NCBI GenBank assembly: GCA_934255515.1
Contig: CAKQON010000045.1
Location: 1 to 13,776 of the forward strand
Reading direction: 5' to 3'
Origin: an uncultured Sutterella sp.
GTDB lineage: Bacteria > Pseudomonadota > Gammaproteobacteria > Burkholderiales > Burkholderiaceae_F
DNA length: 13,776 nt
Part shown: positions 7,072 to 13,776 of the stretch, piece by piece
Position numbering within the stretch: the first letter of the stretch is position 1
How the letters are laid out: each line of letters opens with the position of its first letter
Position numbers and translations under genes: made by a program
The notes under the pieces: model-generated
Databases searched by the model: none
What the model was told of the DNA's origin: nothing
The model's input: only the letters and a program-made list of their open reading frames with translations

Positions 7072-10000
7072 TGCTTGAGAACACTATCGGCGGCCTCGTG
7101 CAGTGGAGGATCAAGCATCTCCAGGTCTTCAACTGGGGCACCTTCTCCAACATCCACGACATCCCCATTTCGGAAAAGGGCTTTCTCTTCGTCGGCGCGT
7201 CGGGCTCAGGCAAATCGACGCTCCTCGACGCGATGATCACGCTCCTCTTCCCCAACCCTGCCTACAACGCCGCCGCCCGCGAGGGCGAGCAGAGGCGCGG
7301 CGACCGCAACCTCCTCACCTACATCCGGGGCGCCTGGTCGACCCAGGCCGAACTCGAGGGCACGGGGTCGCCGCGCGCAAAGACGCAGTACCTGCGCCCG
7401 GGCGCGACCTTTTCGGCGGCCGCGCTCACGCTTTTCGACAGCGAGAGCCGCACGGGCGACACGACGCTCCTGCTCGTTGCCTGCATCCGGAAGAGCTCGA
7501 ACGAGGAAGCAGCCGTCAACAAGCAGTTCTTCATCATCGACGGCAACTACAGCTTCAATGCGGACGACTTCACGGGCTTCGCCAAATCGCAGTTCGACTG
7601 GAGCTGGCTCAAGGACCGGCTCCCGCCCTTCACGAGCTTTACGACCTTCAACGCGTACAGCGACGCCTTCTGCGACCGCTTCGGGATCCGCGAGAAGACG
7701 GCCTTGAAGCTCCTCGCAAAGGCCCAGTCGGCAAAGAACCTCGGAGACCTCAACACGTTCCTCAGGAACTTCATGCTTGAGGAGCCGCGCACGTTCGCAA
7801 TGGCCGATAAGCTCACGACGGAGTTTCACGATCTTTCTGACGCCCATTCGGCCGTGGTCGAAGCCCGCGAGCAGCGGGACATTCTGCGGGAAGCGAGAAG
7901 GCTCTGGGACGAAAGAGAGGAACTGATCAGAAAAAACGCATTTCTCGAATCCGAAAAGAACGCCATGGAGTGGTGGCGTCCGATGACGGAAAAGCGCCTC
8001 GAGGAAGCGGAACTCCCGAGACTCCAGCGCGAGCTCGAGAAGGCAATGCGCACCCTGCAGATCGCTGTTCAGAAGGAAAACGAGGGGCAGACCAAAGCGG
8101 ACGAACTCAGAACTCGCCTCAATGAATCGGGCGGCTTCTCGGTCCAGCAGCTCGAAGCCCGCGTGCGGCAGCTTATGACCGAATACGCGCGCGCCGAAGC
8201 GCACAAGAAATCGGCGCTTCGTCATGCCTCAACCCTTCAGAAGGATCTCCCCGAATCGAGCGACGCGTGGCTCAATTTCATCGACGCTCTTCACCTCTAT
8301 CTCGAGGAGGAAGACCGGGCCGGCACCGACCGCACCCGCGAGCGCGACGGCCTCGTCTCTGAAGAGCGCGAGCGCTCAAAGGTCTTCCAGGACACGGTCC
8401 AGGAAATCAACTCGATGCGCGAGCGCCCGTCCAATATTCCTTCGAAGAACCTGGATCTCCGGGCGGAGCTCGCTGCCGACCTCAATGTTTCCGAGGAAGA
8501 GCTTCCCTTTGTGGGCGAACTCCTTCAGGTGAAGCCCGATGAGTCCCGCTGGCAGGGCGCGATCGAGCGCGTGCTCCACAACTTCGCGCTCTCGATTCTC
8601 GTCGACGAAAAGCTCTACCCTGCCTTCACGGAGCTTCTTGAAACGAAGCGCCTGAGAGGCCGCATCGTCTACTACCGCGTGAGGAATCAATCCCGCGACT
8701 TCGACGGCTTCTTCCGGCCGAGGAGCATCCCGTCGAAGCTCGACTTCAAGGAAGGACGCTGGGACGCGTGGCTTGCCGCCGAGTGCGCGCAGCGCTTTTC
8801 CTACCTCTGCGCGGAGAATCTCGACGAATTCCGCCGTGCCGATCAGGCCGTGACCCGCGCGGGTCAGGTAAAGCACAACGCCGAGCGCCATGAAAAGGAC
8901 GACCGCATTGATGTCGACGACCGACGCCGCTGGGTGACGGGCTTTTCGAACCAGGAAAAGCTCGCGCTCTTTGAAAAGGAAGCCCGGAGGCTTGGCGCTG
9001 AAATCACGGCGCTCCAGCAGAGAATCCGGAAAATCGAGACGGAGGCGAAAGCCGCTCAGCAGCGGATTTCCGCCGCCAATGCGCTTCTCAATACCGACTG
9101 GGACGAAATTGACGCCGAGAGCGCCGCAGAAAGACTGCAGGCGGCAAACGACGAGCTCGACGAGTTCGTGAAGAAGACGCCCGACCTCGAGCGCCTCAAG
9201 ATGGAGCTTCGCGATGCGGAGACTCAGCTTGCGAAACTCCGCGAGGCTCGAAGCAAAGCCTCTGCCGACGAAAGCATTGCCAGGTCGAAAATGAAGGCGG
9301 CAGAGGAGCGCATCTCGTCGCATGCCGACGCGATCAGCCAGCTCGAAAGGATGGTGAAGGACGGGAATGCGAAAACGCCGGGCAAGGAGGAGCTCGACTC
9401 AATCGACCGCCGCGCCACCGACAACGGAAAAATTGAACTGACGCTCAGAAACCTCAATGCCCGCGATTCTAAGGTGAAGGACCAGATCGCCGACGATCAG
9501 CTCGAATGCACGAACCGAAAGACTGAAGCGGAAGGCGGCGTCACGTCGCGCTTCGACAAGTTCCTCTTCAGGTGGCCGAAGGAAAAGGAATCGCTCGATT
9601 CGAAGATTGAATTCGCGCCGGACTTCTTCAAGAAGCTCGACCGCATTGAAACGGACGGGCTCCCGCGTCACGAGAAGCGCTTCCGCGAGCTTCTTGAAAC
9701 GCAGTCGCTTCAGCACTTTGCCGACCTCAACCTCGAGATGCGCCAGGCCCGTCAGGACATTCTCCAGCGCATGGAGACCGTGAACGAATCACTCGCGGCT
9801 GCGCCCTTCTCGCGACTCACAGAAGGCGACTCGCACCTGCGAATCGAGGTGAAGGACCTGAAAATCAAGGAAGTCGAAGACTTCCGCCGTCAGGTGGGCG
9901 AACTCATTCAGGGCGCCTGGGAAGGCGAACTCACGGACGACGACGCCGAAGAGCGCTACAAGCTCATTTCGGAGCTCGTGAGGAAGCTCGATCCCGCGCA

Positions 10001-10592
10001 GACGACTGAAAAGCCGGACGAGCTCTGGCGCCTCACGGTCCTCGACGTCCGCCGTCACGTTGCCTTTACGGCGAGCGAATTGAACGACGAAGGCGAAATC
10101 CTCGAAACCTACTTCTCCGGGTCCGGCAAGTCGGGCGGTCAGCGCCAGAAGCTGACGACCACGTGTCTCGCGGCGGCGCTGCGCTATCAGTTGGGAAGCA
10201 TCGACAACGGCCTTCCCGCCTTTGCGCCGGTCATTCTCGACGAAGCCTTCGACAAGGCCGACAGCGAGTTCACCGACATTTCGATGAACATCTTCAACCG
10301 CTTCGGCTTCCAGATGATCGTGGCGACGCCGGAGAAGTCCGTCGTGACGCTCGAACCCTACATCGGCGGCGCCTTCTACGTCGTTATGGAGAATCGCAGG
10401 AACTCGAGCGGCCTGTCGGTAAGCTACGACGACAAGACCGGAAGGCTTGACTTCAGGAATGCCGCGCCCGTCGTTCCGCAGAAGTATGAAGTGAAGACAA
10501 CGGCCCCAAAGGCGCTCAAGGCTGCCCCGAAGGCGGCTTCGTCAGAGGAGAAGGAAGAAGCGAAGCCGGAGCCGTTGCCTGACCTCTTCTGA
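7071..10592 (+). CDS. jetC: Wadjet type I subunit JetC (SMC/MukB-like ATPase, COG4913 type)
   Basis: 1173 residues, the motor of the Wadjet complex: dimerises through a hinge and hydrolyses ATP at paired heads to extrude DNA. The N-terminal head holds Walker A GASGSGKST (42-50, Lys48). A first coiled-coil arm covers roughly 260-475. A globular hinge-like region starts near LPFVGELLQVKPDESRW (about 478) and reaches about 640. A returning coiled coil runs to about 950. The C-terminal head has the ABC signature in FSGSGKSGGQRQKL (1015-1028) and Walker B VILDEAFD (1054-1061, Glu1058). After MENRR the fold ends, and the last 35-45 residues are an Ala/Lys/Pro/Glu-rich linker ending PLPDLF, which the ATPase fold does not need. 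Strong Shine-Dalgarno (GAGGAG). All catalytic motifs are intact and no frameshift is seen, so the gene should be functional. Confidence 0.94.
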   Translation: MLENTIGGLVQWRIKHLQVFNWGTFSNIHDIPISEKGFLFVGASGSGKSTLLDAMITLLFPNPAYNAAAREGEQRRGDRNLLTYIRGAWSTQAELEGTGSPRAKTQYLRPGATFSAAALTLFDSESRTGDTTLLLVACIRKSSNEEAAVNKQFFIIDGNYSFNADDFTGFAKSQFDWSWLKDRLPPFTSFTTFNAYSDAFCDRFGIREKTALKLLAKAQSAKNLGDLNTFLRNFMLEEPRTFAMADKLTTEFHDLSDAHSAVVEAREQRDILREARRLWDEREELIRKNAFLESEKNAMEWWRPMTEKRLEEAELPRLQRELEKAMRTLQIAVQKENEGQTKADELRTRLNESGGFSVQQLEARVRQLMTEYARAEAHKKSALRHASTLQKDLPESSDAWLNFIDALHLYLEEEDRAGTDRTRERDGLVSEERERSKVFQDTVQEINSMRERPSNIPSKNLDLRAELAADLNVSEEELPFVGELLQVKPDESRWQGAIERVLHNFALSILVDEKLYPAFTELLETKRLRGRIVYYRVRNQSRDFDGFFRPRSIPSKLDFKEGRWDAWLAAECAQRFSYLCAENLDEFRRADQAVTRAGQVKHNAERHEKDDRIDVDDRRRWVTGFSNQEKLALFEKEARRLGAEITALQQRIRKIETEAKAAQQRISAANALLNTDWDEIDAESAAERLQAANDELDEFVKKTPDLERLKMELRDAETQLAKLREARSKASADESIARSKMKAAEERISSHADAISQLERMVKDGNAKTPGKEELDSIDRRATDNGKIELTLRNLNARDSKVKDQIADDQLECTNRKTEAEGGVTSRFDKFLFRWPKEKESLDSKIEFAPDFFKKLDRIETDGLPRHEKRFRELLETQSLQHFADLNLEMRQARQDILQRMETVNESLAAAPFSRLTEGDSHLRIEVKDLKIKEVEDFRRQVGELIQGAWEGELTDDDAEERYKLISELVRKLDPAQTTEKPDELWRLTVLDVRRHVAFTASELNDEGEILETYFSGSGKSGGQRQKLTTTCLAAALRYQLGSIDNGLPAFAPVILDEAFDKADSEFTDISMNIFNRFGFQMIVATPEKSVVTLEPYIGGAFYVVMENRRNSSGLSVSYDDKTGRLDFRNAAPVVPQKYEVKTTAPKALKAAPKAASSEEKEEAKPEPLPDLF

Positions 10593-10608
10593 CTGTCTTT
10601 CTACTTTT

Positions 10609-10650
10609 GAACCTCCGGCAAGCCCTCTGAAGGCTCCCAGCCGGAGGTTC
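10609..10650. promoter_or_regulatory. Perfect 11-bp stem-loop in the jetC-jetD gap
   Basis: GAACCTCCGGC (10609-10619) and GCCGGAGGTTC (10640-10650) are exact inverted arms with a 20-nt loop that can itself pair (AGCC with GGCT). Neither strand has a T-run after the stem, so it is not a standard intrinsic terminator. It sits 17 bp after the jetC stop and 28 bp before the jetD ATG. The downstream arm contains GGAGG, hidden in the stem and too far (about 30 nt) to serve jetD. It may stabilise the jetABC mRNA 3' end, be a processing site, or partly terminate transcription to keep JetD low. Confidence 0.55.
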
Positions 10651-10677
10651 GCCATTCTATCCGGATGATCAATCGCC

Positions 10678-11949
10678 ATGGCAATCAAGACGCCCCAGGA
10701 AATGGATGACGCATTGAGACGGGCCTTCTCCCGCTCTTTTCCGGAGTGGCTCGTCGACGACGCGAGCTTCGTGCTCCTCAATCCGACGCTCAGGAGCGCG
10801 CTCGTCGAAAAGCCCCTCGGGCGAATGAATGAAAAGGAAGGCGCTGTCAACCTCACGAAAACGAAGGCGCTCATTCAGTCCTGGAAGCGAATTGAAGCCC
10901 GGCACGGGTGGAGCATCGGCTGGAAGAAGGCGCAGTGGCGTCAGCTTGGTATTTCCGTCAATCTTCCCTCGTGGGTTGAGGTGCGTGAAGCCGCCGACCT
11001 CTGCGAAGCATTGAAGCCTGACGGCATTGACGGCGAAGCCTGGAAAGCTGCCGTCCATCGCGTGAGCGCAATTGCAATGGAGTTCGGGATTCCCTTCAGG
11101 ACATTTGATCCGGACGATGACGTTCAAAAGGGAAGCGGACGCCCTCTGCTGCGCCTCATCCGCATTCTCCGGAATTCCAATGCCCTATGGCCAAAAGAAT
11201 TCGACGAGAATGAGTTGAAGCGCTTCACTCAGCTCCTCAAATGGCTCCTCTCGCATCCGGATTCGGGACTCTTCATTCGCGAAATTCCGGTTGAAGGCAT
11301 CGATACCAAGTGGTTTGAAAATCATCAGGCGCTAATTGCCGGCGTCTGGCAATTGATTAAAGAGTTTGACGGAAAAGAACCGCTCAATGAGAGCGTTGAT
11401 TTCATAACTGCACTCGGATTGAGGCGAAAGCCTCTTTTCGTGCGCGTGCGGCATGCATCCTTCTGGACCGGAGGCGACCCCAATGATGTCGTTCAGCTGA
11501 CGATTGATCGACTGGCAGCCTCTACCCCGTCGAAGAAAACAGTCGTCATCATTGAAAATGAACAGACGGGGCTTTCGCTTGATATTCCGCCAAACATTCC
11601 AATATTGATCGGAATGGGATACGGCGTCACGGCACTCTATGAAGCGAAATGGCTGGTGGATTGTCGGATACTCTATTTCGGAGACCTTGACACCCACGGC
11701 CTAGCAATCCTCTCTGATCTGAGAAAGATTTATTCCCAGACTGAGAGCGTCATGATGGATGTGGAGACATTCATGAAATATCGCCATCTGGCCGTGTCTG
11801 AGCCGACTCAGGTGAAAAGAATGCCGGACTGCCTGTCGGAAAGAGAGCTCAAGCTGCTGGAAATGTTAAGCGAGACGAAAGGAAGACTGGAGCAGGAACG
11901 AATTCCGATTGCTGACATTAATCGGGAATTCAATGTCCATTTGGATTAA
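10678..11949 (+). CDS. jetD: Wadjet type I subunit JetD (DUF3322 + DUF2220, Toprim nuclease)
   Basis: 423 residues. JetD is the Toprim-fold nuclease that cleaves the plasmid once the JetABC motors stall. The N-terminal DUF3322-like arm (about 1-190) includes the basic stretch WKRIEARHGWSIGWKKAQWR and RLIRILRNS. The C-terminal DUF2220/Toprim part has VVIIENEQT (E293, E295), GMGYG and the metal-binding GDLDTHG (D336, D338), then the conserved late helix with RLEQERIPI. The start is ATG 10678, since a TGA in the same frame at 10666-10668 leaves no room upstream. No Shine-Dalgarno lies at a proper distance, and a 14-codon reading frame starting at 10665 overlaps the start. GC content falls within the gene: the 60 bases from 11701 are 43% GC against 62% for the 60 bases from 9301 in jetC. 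The catalytic residues are intact. No terminator is evident after it. Confidence 0.92.
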   Translation: MAIKTPQEMDDALRRAFSRSFPEWLVDDASFVLLNPTLRSALVEKPLGRMNEKEGAVNLTKTKALIQSWKRIEARHGWSIGWKKAQWRQLGISVNLPSWVEVREAADLCEALKPDGIDGEAWKAAVHRVSAIAMEFGIPFRTFDPDDDVQKGSGRPLLRLIRILRNSNALWPKEFDENELKRFTQLLKWLLSHPDSGLFIREIPVEGIDTKWFENHQALIAGVWQLIKEFDGKEPLNESVDFITALGLRRKPLFVRVRHASFWTGGDPNDVVQLTIDRLAASTPSKKTVVIIENEQTGLSLDIPPNIPILIGMGYGVTALYEAKWLVDCRILYFGDLDTHGLAILSDLRKIYSQTESVMMDVETFMKYRHLAVSEPTQVKRMPDCLSERELKLLEMLSETKGRLEQERIPIADINREFNVHLD

Positions 11950-12385
11950 ACATGAACTCCAGTCCGCCTATTCCCATTGAATAGTGTTATAGGAAAATCG
12001 AGAAGCCGCATCTACCAGGAGGGGGGATTCAAAATACAGTATGTTGTATTTGATTGTGCGCGAGAAAGCAGGATGGTCGAGGCGGCAGGATCTTGCAAGG
12101 TGAAACAACAGAGAAACAGTCAGGCCCTCACAACGCAGCGAAGAAGGATCTCCATCGTGAACGCGAGTCCTGATAATAAAAATATGCAGGAAAGGACGCG
12201 AAATTCCTACTGGCAGTTGGAATATAACAGAACAGATCATTCCCAAAAGTTGGATTATTTTGTATTCTTTACTTGTCATGTTTTAACGACTTCATTTGCG
12301 AAAATGATCTTAAAAATCAACAAACTATCGTTGTCTTTGTACTATACCGTCATTGGACGCCGAAGTCATTTATTTGAAAATAAAA
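11950..12385. other. AT-rich gene-free stretch after jetD
   Basis: I find no convincing gene here on either strand. The only long frame begins with TTG at 11977, has no ribosome-binding site and no recognisable domain. Composition falls to about 32% GC in the 60 bases from 12241. It carries one short palindrome (12032-12051). No clear terminator for the Wadjet operon and no good promoter for the downstream adhesin remnant can be named. It probably is decayed DNA between the Wadjet cassette and the adhesin gene. Confidence 0.5.
12032..12051. repeat. AT-rich 7-bp inverted repeat
   Basis: AAATACA (12032-12038) and TGTATTT (12045-12051) are exact inverted arms around GTATGT, about 80 bp after the jetD stop. 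It could be an operator or a weak hairpin at the 3' end of the Wadjet transcript; it lacks a GC-rich stem. Confidence 0.3.
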
Positions 12386-13290
12386 ATGCTGCCATATAAA
12401 AAAACAACAATTTTCATTGCCGCACTCTGTGCATTAACCACTTTTCGCGCTAGTTCTGAAACGATATATTTAGGAAATTCTGGCGAGACGAGTAAGAATT
12501 GGACATCAAACAATCTAAAGAAACAATATAAAGGAAATACTCCGACTAAATTCAGTCTACATGGATGGTAAAATTCAGAAATTCAGGTACTAAGGGAGCA
12601 GTTGTTAAGTCCAGAGTAGATATAACGCTTACTTTCAAAGAATTACAAGATAATGTATTGCTGGATGACATATTTGCAGGTGGTCGAGCATTTGGTACAG
12701 GCGTCAGCTTTTCAGTAGGCAACACGCATACCATCATTATCGGAGGCACCGCTACTGAGGCGGTGGTAGCGGCAGAAAAGTTCGCGGAAATACTGAGTCC
12801 AATGATCATCTCGAAGGACTTTCCTGAGTCGAATCACTTCACATTGAAATGAGAGGCGGCACTGTCAGTGGTAGTGTTGGCGGCGGCCTCGCTCAGTTCG
12901 GAAGACAACCCAGCTCAGAACCCAAAGACAATCGTTCTGACACAGTCATTGTTAAAGGAAAAATAATGATTGAAATGAGCAGCGGAACTGTTGAAAAAAA
13001 TGATAAATCATCAGGATCCGCCAGTATTCAAATTCACAATGAGCATTTTGACGGTGCCATTGTTGGCGGTGGCATGTCTGGTTATGGCGGCAGTGACCTG
13101 AAAACAACATCTACTCCAAATCAGAATCCCAGGACATAGCAATTCAAATTACGGGCGGAACTGTCAATGGCTCAATCTATGGCGGAGCTGTATCCACTGC
13201 CTCTCTTCGCAACTATACATACGACTACGGCGAAGGCGGTATTGCATCCGTCGGCAATGTGTCGATAAGTGTTGAGAACAGCAAAGTTAA
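12386..13290 (+). pseudogene. 5' remnant of an autotransporter/adhesin gene, multiply frameshifted
   Basis: ATG 12386 begins MLPYKKTTIFIAALCALTT, a typical signal peptide with cleavage near RASSE-T, followed by IYLGNSGETSKNWTS. The protein then continues only by changing frame. One shift lies between 12549 and 12571 (into VKFRNSGTKG and DDIFAGGRAFGTG), a second near 12755-12765 (into GGGSGRKV and later IEMRGGTVSGSVGGG), and a third near 13095-13105 (into YSKSESQDIAIQITGG and TVNGSIYGGAVST). An in-frame TGA (12825-12827) breaks the second part as well. The repeated GGTV-G-(V/I)-GG units are typical of secreted beta-helical passenger domains of autotransporter adhesins. The beta-barrel domain is missing because the gene is cut off near 13290 by an unrelated antisense fragment. 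It is non-functional. No ribosome-binding site is seen. The family is inferred from signal peptide plus repeats. Confidence 0.65.
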
Positions 13291-13714
13291 CACCCCACTT
13301 GGTCGAGAAGTCCTGAATCTCCTTGGCAATCAAGTCGTCCACACGTTCTTCAATGACGGCGAAAGCATCCTTGTCACGGAACGCTTCAGGTTTGAACTTC
13401 AGCTCAAACCAGAGCTGACTCAAGACTTCACCAACCTTCGGATTGTTCTTCTTGTAATCCTCAATGAACTTGGAAATGCGCTGATCCTCGGCCTCGGAAG
13501 CGACCTTCGGCGCATCGTTTCCTTCCGGCATATGAGCCTGAAGAAGGGCTACCAGATAGCGATAATTCACCTCAATGCGCTTCACGGACTCCAGTTCATA
13601 GTCGACATCGATGTCAACGACCTCGATCTTTTCCTTTTCAGTCAGCTCTTTGATTCGTTCAATGACGTTGAGGTAGCGACCGGTCAGACGGTGAAACTCT
13701 TGGCTCTTCGGAAA
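13286..13714 (-). pseudogene. hsdR: Fragment of a type I restriction endonuclease R subunit (HsdR C-terminal region)
   Basis: An open minus-strand frame from about 13714 encodes FHRLTGRYLNVIERIKEL, then DYELESVKRIEVNYRYLVAL, then KVGEVLSQLWFELKFKPEAF and IEERVDDLIAKEIQDF. This matches the pattern of the helical C-terminal region of HsdR, the motor/nuclease subunit of type I restriction systems, which binds the HsdM/HsdS complex. An in-frame TAA lies just upstream (13715-13717). Homology stops after DFSTKWGV at the junction with the adhesin remnant (about 13286-13292), where the frame runs into antisense adhesin sequence until a stop at 13172. The endonuclease and helicase motifs are absent. 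About 140 of roughly 1000 residues remain, without a start codon, so this is a dead fragment, not a gene. The last 62 bp of the window beyond it show no gene. Confidence 0.65.
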
Positions 13715-13776
13715 TTACCGGGCAAACGATACCTATAGGGAAGTAGCTCCATCCCATAACTGAGTTTCCCGAATCG

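Noticed and set aside
7206..8225. Long minus-strand frame opposite jetC (about 340 codons)
   Set aside because: High-GC antisense shadow of jetC without start signals or recognisable motifs.
8376..9323. Second minus-strand frame opposite jetC (about 315 codons)
   Set aside because: Same reason: periodic GC in jetC keeps the opposite frame open.
10119..10142. GSGKSGG in JetC as a second Walker A site
   Set aside because: Its position before QRQKL and Walker B shows it is the ABC signature of the C-terminal head, not a nucleotide-binding P-loop.
4569..11949. The four-gene locus as a wholly new defence system
   Set aside because: Domain content, sizes, order and catalytic motifs fit the described Wadjet type I system; only the details around it are unusual.
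11977..12399. 140-codon plus-strand frame between jetD and the adhesin remnant
   Set aside because: TTG start, no ribosome-binding site, no domain or membrane pattern, and it overlaps the adhesin signal peptide.
13259..13738. Plus-strand frame of about 160 codons at the right end
   Set aside because: It starts in the adhesin frame and then reads the hsdR fragment backwards; the protein pattern is on the minus strand.
1..13776. CRISPR array, tRNA, rRNA, integrase or attachment site
   Set aside because: No regularly spaced repeats, no tRNA-like cloverleaf and no recombinase gene were recognised in the window.

Overview
The window looks like a chromosomal stretch of a moderately GC-rich Gram-negative bacterium. 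The best guess is Betaproteobacteria, Sutterellaceae-like. That placement is an inference from base composition, start-codon use, a YqhD-type dehydrogenase, a Fur-like operator and an autotransporter-type adhesin remnant rich in Gly-Gly-Thr-Val-type repeats. No marker gene fixes it.

Left part (1-4046, minus strand): housekeeping and metabolic genes, each apparently its own transcription unit. They are a broken remnant of a secreted alpha/beta hydrolase (28-321) with a structured leader and a palindromic operator; a flavin-reductase-like FMN protein (534-1121) behind an extended -10 promoter with an overlapping Fur-box-like site; a YqhD-type iron alcohol dehydrogenase (1289-2452) and a glycerate kinase (2668-3798), each followed by a clear Rho-independent terminator.

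Centre (4047-11949, plus strand): a YbaK/EbsC-type aminoacyl-tRNA deacylase gene, then 27 bp later a complete four-gene Wadjet type I anti-plasmid system, jetA-jetB-jetC-jetD. JetA (DUF3375 kleisin), JetB (DUF4194 KITE) and JetC (SMC-like ATPase, COG4913 type) form the loop-extruding condensin-like complex. JetD (DUF3322 + DUF2220/Toprim) is the nuclease that cuts the closed circular DNA. jetB and jetC overlap (TGATG). jetC and jetD are separated by an 85-bp gap holding an 11-bp perfect stem-loop without a U-tract, and jetD lacks a usable Shine-Dalgarno, so jetD is probably expressed at a different level. JetB ends in a strongly acidic tail and JetC in an Ala/Lys/Glu/Pro linker ending in a short hydrophobic peptide.

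Right part (11950-13776): GC content falls sharply and the region is decayed. It holds a gene-free AT-rich stretch of about 435 bp, the 5' part of an autotransporter/adhesin gene with a signal peptide but three same-direction frameshifts and a nonsense codon, then an abrupt junction to an antisense fragment of a type I restriction HsdR C-terminal region. This is the scarred margin of a defence/adhesin variable region next to the intact Wadjet cassette. The Wadjet system itself is already described; the less explained items are the jetC-jetD hairpin, the protein tails, the ybaK linkage and the mosaic right flank.
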